Positions 34,390 through 45,254 of a DNA stretch of 64,000 nt are shown here, piece after piece. The position numbers and the translations under genes were made by a program. This DNA is from Dicyema japonicum (Eukaryota > Dicyemida > Rhombozoa > Dicyemidae): assembly GCA_011109175.1 (NCBI GenBank), contig RDEW01000029.1:96158-160157 (forward strand). Reading direction: 5' to 3'. The stretch's first letter is position 1; each line of letters starts with the position of its first letter. Below the pieces are notes generated by a model. That model did no database searches and was not told where the DNA came from. It worked only from the letters and a program-made list of their open reading frames with translations.

Positions 34390-35965
34390 ACATTACTACT
34401 CTACGAAAGGGCTCTTATAATAAAATGCCTTAGTACATATAATCTGGGATCATTAGATTAATAGATTTTAAGTCATAAAGGAATATGATTTATTCAGCAT
34501 TGGTAATCAATACCTGATGTCTTCTTCCAGAGCTCAAATTAAAGGCGAGGACGACTGCGGACAACTGCGACCCGAGACTCTTTTCAAAAACCGGTGTGTG
34601 AATTAAGTAATACGCAAAACCAAATCTTAGTGCGGAAGAACCTCATAATCAGCACTCTATCAGGATTGGAAAGGAATATCTAAGAATTCGAATTTCGCGT
34701 AATTTTACTTTTTATTTATTTTATTTATTTAAAACCAATAAGATAATATAAAATATTAAAATTACTACTTGAATGATTAACAAAAATATTTATTTACACG
34801 GTTCCTCTGAACGATGGTTTGTTCTCATTGGTAAAGTAGTTGTCAATTATTATATTTGCAGGGGGCGTTTATGTCCATTCTAAGCACGTGCCCAAACAGT
34901 CTCCATCCTGATTCAATAATATCGATGCTTATTGGCATGGGATTATAATTTAATCCTCCTTCAAGCAAAATAGCGGGAATTAGAGCTGATGCACTTTGAC
35001 TAGCTATAGTGGACTAATGATCATGGTTAATGCCCTCTTCCATCATCCTCTGCTTAGCGGTGGACTCTTTAGATCACCAAGTTTTTGTCTTCCATCTGTG
35101 CTATCTTTATCAGTCTCAAATTTGGTAATAGTTACTGTCAACATCACATCTCTTTTGGAGATGTGTTCGGAATCCCCGAGGAGAGAACCGGGTTTTTTCG
35201 TTTCTTCATGACTTCAACCGTCTGGTATCGGCAATCTAAGAGTTCCTGAATAAGAACCATTTGCCTAGTTAATCCGGACTACCTCAGCAGACGCCGGAGC
35301 GCTTCCTTGTCATTGAGACAAAGTCCAGGTAGTCAGGTGCGCAATCTCCATAATAGCATCACCATAGAAATTTATGGGGTCGCACAGAACCTCTTATATT
35401 TCCTAATCCATGTAGACACGGACTCTTGAAACTTTTCCGCAGTATTGCTGAGGGGTGCGGATTCCGTATCTTTTATATAATGCCACCTTCACATCTCGAA
35501 TTTGGTATTCCAAACACCCGCGATAAAGAGAAATGAGGAAGATTCCAAGTACGTTACGGTCCTGTATAGTTTCACATAGAAAGTATCCAGTCCGCAATGA
35601 GGGGGAATGCGGTAATGGTGGACATTAGTCTTCTAGATCCATTAGGCCAGACGAGTAACTGAATAGTGCTTATTCTATCGTTATCCTCCAGAAACGGTGC
35701 AGTCCACCGAGCAAGTCATTGCGCACTGTGACCCCAGGTTCTTTCAAAATATCAAGATTACCGAATTATTGACAAAAATACATTGTGAAAGAAACAAGGA
35801 GATGGAAACCTACAGTTTACGAATGACCACGTGTATACCGTCAGTTCTTGTAATTACTTTTGTCAACAATCATTTTCAAAAGTGAATTATCTCAGTTAAC
35901 AGATGATGGTTTGAAAGCCACTTGAAAACAAATATCTCTAGTTGAATCTGACTCGGTATTTCACG
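34390..35965. other. No certain gene
   Basis: Contains an A/T-rich block at 34695-34800 and several frames under 75 codons (34996-35211 +, 35403-35597 -). I recognise no domain. The 35403-35597 minus frame could be part of a LINE polymerase but no catalytic motif is present. Confidence 0.35.
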
Positions 35966-35966
35966 G

Positions 35967-36258
35967 TAAACAAACTTCTACCGGGATCTTAATAATAATA
36001 ATAATAATAATAACAGCCTTTTTCACGGAGCCGTGGTATTAGCTCCGCATAGGCAGAACACACACTTTATTTAAGTAAAGAACAGTTAATTTTAACTAAT
36101 CGTAGAACCAAGGAATGATCTTCACTTCTTTTTTTTTCTTTTTCTTGTGTCAGTGTCCTTTCTAGACAATCCAGTTCCGCAGTGAGTATTCACTGATGAC
36201 GGCGTCACTCGTCAAACCCTTTCCGCATCGTAGATGCGTGGAACCTTCTACCGGGATC
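35967..36258 (-). mobile_element. SINE family 1 flanked by target-site duplication
   Basis: The SINE body (inverted) runs from an (AAT)n tract at 35990-36013 to 'GCATCGTAGATGCGTGGAA' near 36240, with the same blocks as 14810-15060. It is flanked on both sides by CTTCTACCGGGATCTT (about 35969-35984 and 36245-36260), a 16-bp direct repeat that looks like the target-site duplication of LINE-type retrotransposition. On the element strand the tail is (ATT)n. The tRNA head is missing, so this copy is 5' truncated. Confidence 0.85.
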
Positions 36259-36405
36259 TTCCGTGAATAAAAAAAATAAATTGCTGATTAAACTAGAAAA
36301 TATAGCCAAAAAATATTTGATTTCTAATAATTTTTAATAAATTTAATTTTATAATTTAAAAAAATATTAAAAAACACTTTGAATTTCGTCAGCAAAAATC
36401 GTGGC

Positions 36406-38241
36406 ATGTCTGGTAGTATTGAAGCATTACTTAAGTTTACATTTCGCAGGAAGAGGGATGTGATGAAACCGGAGACGGATCCATTGACAGGCCATATCAG
36501 AGCGTCCTTCACGTATTATCTTATCACTCATATAGGCCTTAACCGTGACAGAACTCCCTTTGTTGATTGCCGAAGGAGAGGTAGATTTCGTGGTCACCAT
36601 TAGGAATGGATTCCTGTACCAAAATCACGCCTAAAGAAATGCAAGAAACACCTCGAAAATGAACAGAGGAGATCAAACAAACCTTCCACGGACAAAAACG
36701 GAAAGCAGACTGCCATCTCCGAGGACTTGCCTTTTCTGGAAGAGGATCCTGATGCGAATAAACCAACCACAATTAAACTGCGTAAGATGACAGACCACGT
36801 GGGAAATGGAAGAGTGGTTATTAAAGGATGGGTCTACCACATCAGAAGACAAGGTTTTGAGTTTTGTCGACTTTAAAGGGAAGAATATAATGTTTGCGAT
36901 GCTGAGGGACGGGACTGGGTTCATTCAGTGCATCCTCGCTGACTCTGTGGTTTTGATTTGGTCAGCATTAGTAGTGCAGGTGTCATCAGGCGGCTTCTCT
37001 TACTCTGGAGACCTGTGTGGCTATGTACGGGTCAATTAAAACTCTTCCAGCCTGCAAGACTGTACTATTGGTTATAAACTAAGGCACCCGGGGGAGTTGA
37101 GTTGGTTGTTGACTTTATGGAGGTGATAGGTGGTTCTCCCGCTGGGGGAAACGAGACATTTGTGAGCGAGGACTCTCAAGTAGAAACAAAGCTGGACTAT
37201 AGACATCTTGTTATCAGAGGGGAGAATGTACTGATTTTCTTAACTTAGACCTCCCGGATAATATCACTCCTATCAGTCATAACACGTGCTATGAGGGATC
37301 ATTACTTCTCCCGAGGATATACTGAAGTGATGCCTCCCACTATAGTGCAAACACAGGTGGAAGGGGGATCCACTCTGTTTGAATTCAACTATTTTGGGGA
37401 ACCCGTTTGCTGTGTCTTAATGTTAGGCATATTTGACACAATCCTCACAGCTGTACTTGGAGACCTGCATTCCATCAGTGGGGGACTGTTTTTGCATCTC
37501 CCGGTCCTACCGGGCTGAAAAGTCCAGAACACGGCGTCATATCGCAGAATACAACCACGTCGAGGCTGAGATGGGCTTCATTGACTTTGAAAACCTGATG
37601 GACTGTATTGAGGACCTTGTATGTGATTCCGTTGAGAGAATAATGAAGACTTCCTCCAACGACATCCTTACCGTAAACCCGTCTTTTAAACCTCCGAAAC
37701 GGCCATTTAAAAGGATGAATTATAAAGATGCCATCAAATATTTACAGGATAACGGTACTAAAAAGGAGGATGGGGAAGAATTCACATTTGGAGATGTATG
37801 GTGGTTATTTATTGGTGTAGGACATTACCGAGAAACCTGAGCGGGCCATGACAGACGCCATAGGGGAGCCCATTCTGCTATACGGTTTCCCTGCGGAGAT
37901 CAAGTCGTTTTACATGAGTCGTTGTCAGTCCGACAGGAGAGTAACTGAGTCTGTGGATTTGTTGATGCCGAATGTGGGGGAGATTGTCGGTGGATCAATG
38001 CGTATTTCAGACGAGGAAGAGCTGAACACTGCATTCTTGAATAATAATATTGATCCTTCTCCTTACTATTGGTACACTCATCAGGTTTGTGTCATCGCTT
38101 ACTAAATAGAGGAAGTTTGGCACATTCCCACATGGGGGATATGGACTTGGATTAGAACGATTTGCCACGTGGATGTTAGGATTGAATCACATAAGAGATG
38201 CTTGTCTCTATCCAAGGTATCTCGGTCGTGCATCACCCTAA
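36406..38241 (+). CDS. NARS1: Cytosolic asparaginyl-tRNA synthetase
   Basis: It charges tRNA-Asn with asparagine (class II, AsxRS group). It has 11 exons; the first holds only 7 coding nt (36406-36412). Introns: 36413-36435, 36513-36535, 36581-36603, 36854-36878, 36950-36974, 37062-37083, 37228-37248, 37405-37426, 37796-37820 and 38085-38109 (21-25 nt). Coding length is an exact multiple of three; 533 residues. The animal N-terminal extension is present ([18 protein letters not shown], cf. human 'LYVSDREGSDATGDGT'). The OB-fold anticodon-binding domain has '[17 protein letters not shown]' and '[10 protein letters not shown]'. The catalytic core has 'VEGGSTLF', motif 2 '[12 protein letters not shown]' and motif 3 '[13 protein letters not shown]'. 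No damage seen. Intron 5 could start 3 nt earlier; the choice made fits human best. Confidence 0.96.
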
Positions 38242-38650
38242 TTATGTCATTTATTCTAATTTGGATGTTTTTCGATTTTATGGCTTGTGTGTAGTCAGAC
38301 GTCCCAGTCTTTTGAGAAATCTAGTGATTTTCTGGTTATTAACCCTGTTGTATCGACCACAATAGTTCGGGACATTAACTGGTCTAGGAGCCTTTCGTAT
38401 TTCTTCTCAGCCTTTCCTCTGTGTGCGATGCGTTCACCTGTTTATGCCTGTGGGAGAAATGGAGCCGATACTCGTGGCGAGTATTGTATTAGCCTTCTCG
38501 AACGGAAAGATTGTAATTCCGCCTTGTCGTCTTTCGTTTCCTTTTTACAGATTAGTTACGATATCGCTTACTGAATTATGTTTAGGGAATCTACCTGAGC
38601 TTCTTAGACAAGAAACATAAGAAAAGTTCATGAAATTACTTTATAGGGCA
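38242..38650 (+). CDS. Possible small hydrophobic-protein gene, unresolved
   Basis: Two overlapping frames follow NARS1 directly (38287-38574 and 38423-38620). The second contains 'MEPILVASIVLAFSNGKIVIPP', a possible membrane helix. An ATG at 38244 opens 'MSFILIWMFFDFMAC', also hydrophobic. I could not find an intron set that joins them, and I recognise no family. It could be a membrane protein gene or chance frames. Confidence 0.2.
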
Positions 38651-38789
38651 GTAACTTTTCATGACATTCCCAGCATAGTTTTATTAGCACGTGACACATT
38701 TATCAATTGGTCGATAGTTGATTTGTTTTTTTGTGATTTGTAATCGGCTACTGTAGAGTCCCTTAGAGAGGATGTGATGATTGCTATAA

Positions 38790-39290
38790 AATTAAGTCAA
38801 TGAATGACAAAAGTTACTGTCGATTTGCATGTGACTAACGACATTAAAACGTTCCTGTACAGTCCATACTCAGAATATACTAAACTGCACATATGAACAG
38901 TTTTTATGAGTGCGAAACTAGTACACATGGCATAGCGAAAGGCACGATGCTGGCTAATTGCTAGGCAAAGGACTAAAATTTTATAAATTCGCTTATTCTT
39001 CATGACTAATCGTGATTATCCGCATGAATAGCCATTTCCTCAAATGAGTTTCCAGTATATCAGGGGTTGTTAAATAAATTCTGCAATGGATGAGATTGAT
39101 ATCGTAGCAGAAACACAGGAAACTATTTCTGACAGACTCTTCTGAAAGGGGAATAGCAAATGACGTCCTCCACAAGAGAAAGATACCCTCCACTTCAAAC
39201 AAAAACACATTAACCCAATAACTACTAAAAATTCCAATAAATTCAAATCGAAAGAATATAAATTTATTAAAATGTTAAGCACCATGCATT
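38790..39290 (-). other. Unassigned region downstream of membralin
   Basis: Minus-strand frames 38797-39003 and 38993-39208 have no known domain. 39054-39087 carries 'TATATCAGGGGTTGTTAAATAAATTCTGCAA', also found at 45783-45816, so at least part is a dispersed element end. Confidence 0.35.
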
Positions 39291-39294
39291 CAAC

Positions 39295-40657
39295 TCAGTT
39301 AGACCGGCCTCTAATACTGCGTGCAAAGTCAGGGAGGGCATAATGGTGGAAACAAAAGAAGGCATTGTGAATCACAAATAACCAGCAAGTAAAGAGTGCC
39401 TGTCTGTCCAAAACCCCCGAGTATCTATAGTGGTGCATATAGAACAATAGTTCGCAGATCCCCGTCATCGGGTAAAACACAGCCCTCGCAGTGGGGGAAT
39501 TCATAATGAGGGAATCGAACTGATTCTTCCACCACAGCAACAGAATCACATAACAAGAGACAATCGCGTTCTGGAAAAAGTCGGATATGATCAGCTCAAT
39601 CCCCACAAAGGCCAGAATAACCGTGAGAGCACCCCCCACCACAGAAATTGCCCTGTTAATCTCACTCCGCTGTATAATATTAACTACAGTAACCAACAAA
39701 CAGACCAATTAGAAAGTATATCTGGTTATAGGCGAAATTTATGAGGAAGAATATGGAGAAGGTGAACACAGAACACGTGAGGACGGAGAGAGCCAGTAAT
39801 TCGATCCCAAATTGGTGCCCACCGGAGAAGCTGTAGGAGAGTCCATTGACAACGTCTCTGGCATATCCTGCATTTTGGGTAACAGGTACCGGTAAAGTTA
39901 CGGGAATACTGGGAGAGGGACTTTAAGACGAGAATGTCCATGCCGATCAATAGATTGGGGAACTGGGAGATGATTGAATCACGTGACTTTGAAAAAAGAC
40001 TTTCAGAATCTGAGTAACATTAAGCCAAAAACCGATAAGGAAATGGTGGACCGGAATTCCAAAGATCTCACGCAATCTGGGAGATAATCTCAGCAGGGAG
40101 TAGTCCGTACTGTATTCTATAAGCGTCTCCGCAAAAACCAAGCCAGTTTTGGCGGTTTTTTGGTAATAAAAGTTGGGGGATTTGTTTGCAGGACCTAAAG
40201 TAAGTGAATCAGGTTACATTGATTTTTCGTGATGTTGAGAAAGTACTTGAGGGGGAGATAATGCTCGGGGTGAACGTCTACCATCATATACTCCTGTAAG
40301 TTCAAAGTGACCCATACTTTGAAGTAGCTGTCCTCCAAATCATAAGACTGAGTGACCTTGAGGGAAGCGACCTCTATTCTGATGATTTCGTCGCGGAGAG
40401 AAGAACGGGGGATCGATGATAGGTAGTCGGAGGAGACTTGGTTCAGACAACGGTGGGACTCCACTAGGATGAACAAACTCAAGACAGCCTCGGATTATGA
40501 CCCAATATACAATGAAAAGAAAGAAGGACTCGATGATTCTCCTCCTAAGGGGGGTCACCTTAACAGAGTAAAGGTGAAGAACATAGCTTAGGAGGTTATC
40601 AAAACCAAGCTCATTCCCAAATAATATGTTTGGGGAATTGTAGTCACGATTTGACAT
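39295..40657 (-). CDS. TMEM259: Membralin (TMEM259) homologue
   Basis: It is an ER multi-pass membrane protein linked in animals to ER-associated degradation. It starts at ATG 40657. The N-terminal helix region 'NLLSYVLHLYSVKVTPL' and 'ESFFLFI' joins over a 22-nt intron (40489-40510) to 'LFILVESHRCLNQVSSDYL' (human 'VFSRSPINCLEHVRDKW'). The lumenal domain continues with 'IIRIEVASLKV' and 'LIEYSTDYSLLRLSPRLREIFGIPV' (over 40070-40130). The end has 'GGALTVILAFVGIELIISDFF' followed by 'YVILLLWWKNQFDSL', 'YMHHYRYSG' and 'WLFVIHNAFFCFHHYALP', each with a close human counterpart. At least four transmembrane helices are visible. The low-complexity C-terminal tail of vertebrates is absent: translation stops soon after 'HHYALPDFARSI'. 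Other introns lie at about 39709-39726, 39945 and 40142-40195, not all fixed by me. Confidence 0.88.
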
Positions 40658-40780
40658 AATCTCTCAAAATGAGCACACAGCAGTAAGGTTTAAATTATAT
40701 TTAAATTTTTTTTATTTATTTATCAAATATTTTTTATTACGAAATTTTATTGTGTACTCTTGTTGATAATAAATTGCAAA

Positions 40781-40984
40781 TTACGCTAACAACTTAGCTG
40801 TGTCCATTCTGTTTTCTATACTACCACAAGACGAGCTACCTCTGCTTTCGCTCTCCGCTATAGCAGATATATTCGTCGGATCTCTGGGAGTGTCCCCGCC
40901 TTTGGAAATTACTCTCCTACTAGCCTTCGCTCGAAGGGACGAGGGTAAATAAATAGAAACAACTCTGAAGCTTAATTTATCCAA
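40781..40984 (-). CDS. Possible 3' exon, disordered Ser-rich tail
   Basis: The 67-codon frame is Ser/Arg-rich ('SRRVISKGGDTPRDPTNISAI' split, 'ESESRGSSSCGSIENRMD') and ends in front of an AT-rich block, as real gene ends do here. Upstream (41000-41250) I found no partner exon that I trust. It may be the tail of an unknown minus-strand gene. Confidence 0.25.
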   Translation of the reverse strand: MDKLSFRVVSIYLPSSLRAKASRRVISKGGDTPRDPTNISAIAESESRGSSSCGSIENRMDTAKLLA

Positions 40985-41040
40985 ATATCTCTCAGTTTAT
41001 CCAAGTGTCGTCAGTTTATCCAAGCTTCCCCCAGTTATCA
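40970..41040 (+). repeat. Degenerate 19-bp tandem repeat
   Basis: Three units of 'CAGTTTATCCAAGTGTCGT' type follow each other (starting about 40974, 40993, 41012) and a fourth weak one (CCAGTTATCAAC) ends the run. The spacing is about 19 bp. Looser 'TTATCCAAA' words continue at 41048 and 41135. Confidence 0.6.
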
Positions 41041-41239
41041 ACACGACTTGTCCAAATGTCAGAGGACTTTAAACAGAATGGGGGACACAACACCAAGATC
41101 TGATTCGATTTAAATCTGTGTTGTGAATGCAAAATTATCCAAATCTGGGTTTTACACTCACTGAACTTGTGTGGGATTCATTGATTGTTTACAATAAATC
41201 ACTCGGGGTTATTGAAGTGAAAGAACCACAAAAGTTCAC

Positions 41240-42135
41240 ATCAAAACATTTCTGTGGTGGACTTCTGGAAACGATTCATCTCCAATGCCTATTGAAATTA
41301 TGATTTGTAAAAACTCGAGGGCGGAGGTGTTCAACTATGAGGATTCGGTTCTACACTCGATACGTGCTCGTGTGGGTTTGATGGAGGGACAACGAGCCAA
41401 GATGAGGTCTTGCTGGACCTTGTCGGGATCACCTGAGTAGTTAGTGTTACAGTGGTCCTTGAATTCACAATTAATATTAAAATGTCTCATTTTGATTGAA
41501 CATTTATTAGATACTCTTAGACATATAAGAGATCACCAAATGGGACTTCACATCATTTAGAAGAATATAGACTTCCAGAGTGTTTGGTGGCAGTTGTTAC
41601 GTTCCAGTATTCACCGATCCGTCACTTTTTACGCCTTTTTCTAGATAGTTATGCTTTTCTTGCTATTTGTCTAGAAGATTGTATCCACGAGGCGCATTCG
41701 CAAGAAATTCGTGACTTGGAATAAACCTGAAAGACTCTAAAGTTGAATAATCTTCAAAATGTGTCACGAGAACCACATATGAATGCCAAAGGTTACCCCC
41801 AAGATTTCTTTAGATTTATTAAACAAGAGCTTGGTGTCGACTGTTCGCCTTCTTAGGTGTCTTAGATTTCTTGGCTAGGCGACCGTAAGCGGTACATTCG
41901 TCAGAAAATTTAGGTGACGTACCTCTATTGCGCAAACTGTCACTTGGCTTCATGATGATGAAAACCATCCCTGATTTTGAAAAAACTAATTTCTCCAAAG
42001 ATTTTTTTCAATTTTCAGGAAAATGCTGAGTCTTATGAAAAATAAATAATATTTAATATTGTAAATTTATTTAAAATGTTAAATTAAATAATAGATTATT
42101 ATACTTGGTTTTCCTGTCCTTGTGATTCTTTTATT
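41240..42135. other. Repeat debris upstream of ZMAT2
   Basis: 41370-41435 ends like LINE 3' ends (GACAACGAGCCAAGATGAGG ... GGGATCACCTGAGTAG; compare 53455-53505 inverted). 42010-42110 is A/T-rich and is the likely ZMAT2 promoter region. No other gene seen. Confidence 0.4.
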
Positions 42136-42140
42136 TAAGG

Positions 42141-42734
42141 ATGGATTTCCACTCAAGTAATCTAAATAATTCCGGAAAAACTGTCAACAAAAAACGAGAA
42201 AATTTAAAAAGACGCCAAAATGAGGTAAAATTCTTTAATAAACCACAGCTAATTCTGGATTCTCATGTAGGAAAGACACGTATAGTAACAATGTCCGCCC
42301 CTGCATCTTCCCAACCAGGATATTTCTGCGAAGTCTGTGACTGTCTGATAAAGGACTCCATCAACTATTTGGATCATGTAAATGGACAGAAACACCAGAA
42401 GAACATGGGTATGTCCATGCGTGTGGAAAAATCTACGGTCTCCCAAGTGCGGCGACGGATTGAGATGAATAAGGAAAAGATGTTCAAGAAGAAAGAGGAG
42501 TACAATCTAAGTGAGAGAGTGATGGCTTTGAAGGAAGAGAAAGAGGCTAAGAGACGAAGGACAAAGGAGGTAAAGGCTGAGAAGTTGGATCAATTCAAAA
42601 CGGCTGATGACGCCTATATTGCCTCAATTCTTGGGTTTTCTTCGTTTGGGAAGAAGCCGGTGAATGCTAAGGATGAGATTGAGGAACCTGATATTGCTAA
42701 GATTATGGGATTTTCTAATTTTGGCAAAAAGTGA
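42141..42734 (+). CDS. ZMAT2: ZMAT2/SNU23, U4/U6.U5 tri-snRNP zinc-finger protein
   Basis: It is a component of the pre-catalytic spliceosome that is released on activation. It has 197 residues and no intron (human 199). The first third is short and basic. A matrin-type zinc finger follows: 'GYFCEVCDCLIKDSINYLDHVNG' (split) then 'QKHQKN', with C-x2-C and H-x5-H ligands present. The family block 'MGMSMRVEKSTVSQVRRR' comes next, then a long charged coiled coil, and the C-terminal repeated motif 'ILGFSSFGKK' and 'IMGFSNFGKK' (human has one copy, 'VMGFSGFG'). The doubled end motif is unusual. ATG 42141 lies right after an AT-rich upstream block. In a genome with introns near the lower size limit, tri-snRNP proteins are of special interest. 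Confidence 0.93.
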   Translation: MDFHSSNLNNSGKTVNKKRENLKRRQNEVKFFNKPQLILDSHVGKTRIVTMSAPASSQPGYFCEVCDCLIKDSINYLDHVNGQKHQKNMGMSMRVEKSTVSQVRRRIEMNKEKMFKKKEEYNLSERVMALKEEKEAKRRRTKEVKAEKLDQFKTADDAYIASILGFSSFGKKPVNAKDEIEEPDIAKIMGFSNFGKK

Positions 42735-42959
42735 TATAATTTCATTAAATTTTATTTATTTTCCTGTTTTTATACAAATTAGCGACAATTAAGCTCAGTT
42801 TCTCAAGAAGATATGATTCCCATGACTGGTCTCCTTGAAGACCTTTCCTCTCTTTGTTAGACCTCTCGGTGCTCAGCACTGCCGAGCTTTCTTGCCTCGC
42901 TGTTTTGGTTGAGAGTTCGACAGTCTCCATCGCTCAGCCGTCGAAAATGCAATGTATCA

Positions 42960-43550
42960 TATAGCAGCTTTTCTATTATCAACAGAAAGTAGTGAAATCT
43001 TGGAGGAACACTGAAAGTTAACTGCCTCGCCTCAAACTTACAAAGTCAATTCACAGGAAGCTGACGATCGTCCAATTGAAGGTCAACCGACACCAAAGAA
43101 GTGTATTGTTCTACGCAATTCACAGAGCTTCGATTCAGTAGACATTGCACTATTCAAGGGACTTTACTTTTCAGCTAACATTTTGTTAAATTTAAAAAAA
43201 ATGATTTTATGAGGGTAGACTGGGATCCCTTAGAGATTTTTTAAGTGTTTTATGAGAGATGCCTCAAAATTGGGACCGACGACTGTCAGCGGTTTCTTGG
43301 GAATTAAAAATTTAATTTATTACTCCGAAACCACATGAAAGTGGTTATCCGCTAAATTAAGTGACTCTGGCGTACATTTGGTACAAGAATCCTTGATTAA
43401 TCTCCACAAATGGGAAGATCTCTCTTCGCTGCAGATTTAATCGGATTTCCGCCCGAGGGGTTTTCAGGAGACTTAACCACTATGAGGAAGTCTCACTGGC
43501 ATTCCGTGAGGTAATCCAGATCGTCGCAACGTTAGCGTTCTCGGTAGCAG
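42960..43550. other. No gene recognised
   Basis: Frames are short. The segment 43330-43530 has no match to known domains. It is moderately AT-rich. Confidence 0.35.
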
Positions 43551-43559
43551 CGAGGTGGG

Positions 43560-43640
43560 AGTTCATTAAAGGCTGTTTGGATTACCATGAATATATAGCC
43601 TTCCCCACTAAAGAGGTCAAAGAAGGGGTTGAGGCCGTCA
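43560..43640 (+). pseudogene. Fragment resembling CFAP119 exon 4
   Basis: 'ATTAAAGG..G..TGGATTACC.TGAATATA.AGCC' and then 'CCCCACTAAAGAGGTCAAAGAAGGGGTTGAGG' follow 47722-47791 of CFAP119 closely (there 'CCCCACTGAAGAGGTCGAAGAAGAGGTTGAGG'). The fragment begins and ends without exon boundaries, and flanks are unrelated. I read it as a partial, decayed duplicate. Confidence 0.6.
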
Positions 43641-43775
43641 CGGTAATCTCAATAAAATTCAAAAGCACAAGTTTCGTATCCCCCCCATATGATCTGTAGC
43701 GACAGGGCGCGAAGGGAAAATAAAAATATACAAGAATAAATTATTACTCCAACAAAAAAGTCATATATTTGTCAA

Positions 43776-44589
43776 CTATTCGAAATTGGCTATGATTGTG
43801 TCGGGGATTTCCTTATATCCCCAAATAGTCTCCCCCAATTCATTTTCGCCAATTGGTTGGAATATGTACTCACATGATTTGGAGGATTCATGAGACTGAC
43901 AGTCCTCTACCTGTTCAGATTGGTCGTCCTCCCCCAACATTGTGGCAACTCTCAAATATCTTGGCTTGTACGCGTGCCTCAATCTCGTCTTCTAGTGATT
44001 ATTGTAACATGAACCGCAAAGTCCCTGAGTTTCCTGAGCATGTAGGCGGCATTGTCGAACTCATCCGTGTAGAGAATCAATTTGTCAACCAGAATTCTCG
44101 AAGCTTTGCAGTGGTCCCTCGTAATCTCCCTGGGCTCTAGTAGGTCACTCCACAATTCCTGGAAGAGTCAACTACAACTCAACTGTTTCTGTTTTTATCT
44201 TTGTCGTGAATATTTCTATCATTATGGAGCAGTCACATGGCTTGACCTTGAGCTCATCCTCTTCCAACACTAAAAACGACGATTCTGGAACTCAGCCAAT
44301 TTCTTACGCTTGGCCGCTACGACGAGGTCAGATATTTGTGCTTTAAGGTCAACCATTCTGTTGAATTTGACGATCTCTTGGAGACCGATGAAACCTCGCT
44401 GATCAGTGATTGAGGCCATGTGCTTATCGTAAACTAAATTTACACTGTCTTAAAGATTTACTCGTACTCTGATAAATAATATTCAATTTGACTTTGTATC
44501 CTTAAAAGTCGATCTCTCCTTCTCTCCTCGATCTTCCTCAAAACCTCATCCGCCAAACTCTTATAAGCCACAATTTCCCTCTTCAACAT
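43776..44589 (-). CDS. La-motif RNA-binding protein (La/LARP family)
   Basis: It has five exons, with introns 44445-44467, 44261-44280, 44159-44183 and 43989-44008 (23, 20, 25 and 20 nt). The coding total is an exact multiple of three; 241 residues. After a basic N-terminal helix (MLKREIVAYKS...RRRDRLL) comes a clear La motif: 'IQSQIEYYLSDVNLVYDKHM', then 'DQRGFIGLQEIVKFNRM' and 'LVVAAKRKKLAEFQ'. The aromatic/Asp set that binds RNA 3' ends (Q, YY, D, F) is present. The part after the La motif (about residues 100-180) could hold a poor RRM; I see no RNP1/RNP2. The end is acidic. It is too short for LARP1 or LARP4 and has no DM15 or PAM2. The frame also allows a 17-nt intron 1, but 23 nt restores the conserved SDVNL, so I prefer it. 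Confidence 0.82.
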
Positions 44590-44599
44590 TTTCTCCTTT

Positions 44600-45250
44600 C
44601 TAAGCTGAATCCGTTATATAGCGATCGTTACTTCATTGTTATAGCATTCGATTTGAAAGTTATGTAATAATTAAGTAATTAGAGCCATTGAAGAACCCAC
44701 TGATGACCAGTACTGGAAAGTCAGTCACGATCTTTTTTAGTTCGGACGAGCGACTGGGAGACGGACAAGCGAATTAACGGCAAACAAGGTCTCCTTTGGC
44801 TGATCTCATAATGTCATAGGGGTGATTTTTGACATGTTTCTTGCCAATGTCAAAAATGCGATGACAATTGTGAAAAGAAGACCAGCATAATGAAGAGTCT
44901 CCCGGGGATACGGCGGAAACTATCTACAAACAGTACACTGAGCCATGATTTATTGCACGTTTCGTAGTGTCCATTCATTTTCTGGCAAATGTCACTAAGA
45001 TCGAACTTTTTATAAAGGAAAATTAAAAAACATAATTTTGATTAACTGAGGTAGTCCTCGCCACGTGGCTATAACCTCCTACAATAGCGAGCGAATGTTG
45101 AGAAGCTGGGTTCTTTTCCAATATCTATCGGCAGTTTTTACAACCAACATTGACCTACGCAAGTGAGTCGTGGTCAGTGGCCATTTCCAGCTCCTCCTGA
45201 AACTGTCCGTAGGAAGCTGCCAAAGGAGTTTAAGTCCACTCCTCTGACAG
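44600..45250. other. No gene recognised
   Basis: Mixed sequence with one GCCACGTGGC site near 45063. Short frames only. Confidence 0.35.
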
Positions 45251-45254
45251 TAGT

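Noticed and set aside
44445-44467. A 17-nt intron in the La-motif gene (gtaaatctttaagacag)
   Set aside because: A 23-nt alternative ending at the same AG keeps the frame and restores the conserved SDVNL, so I do not claim 17 nt.
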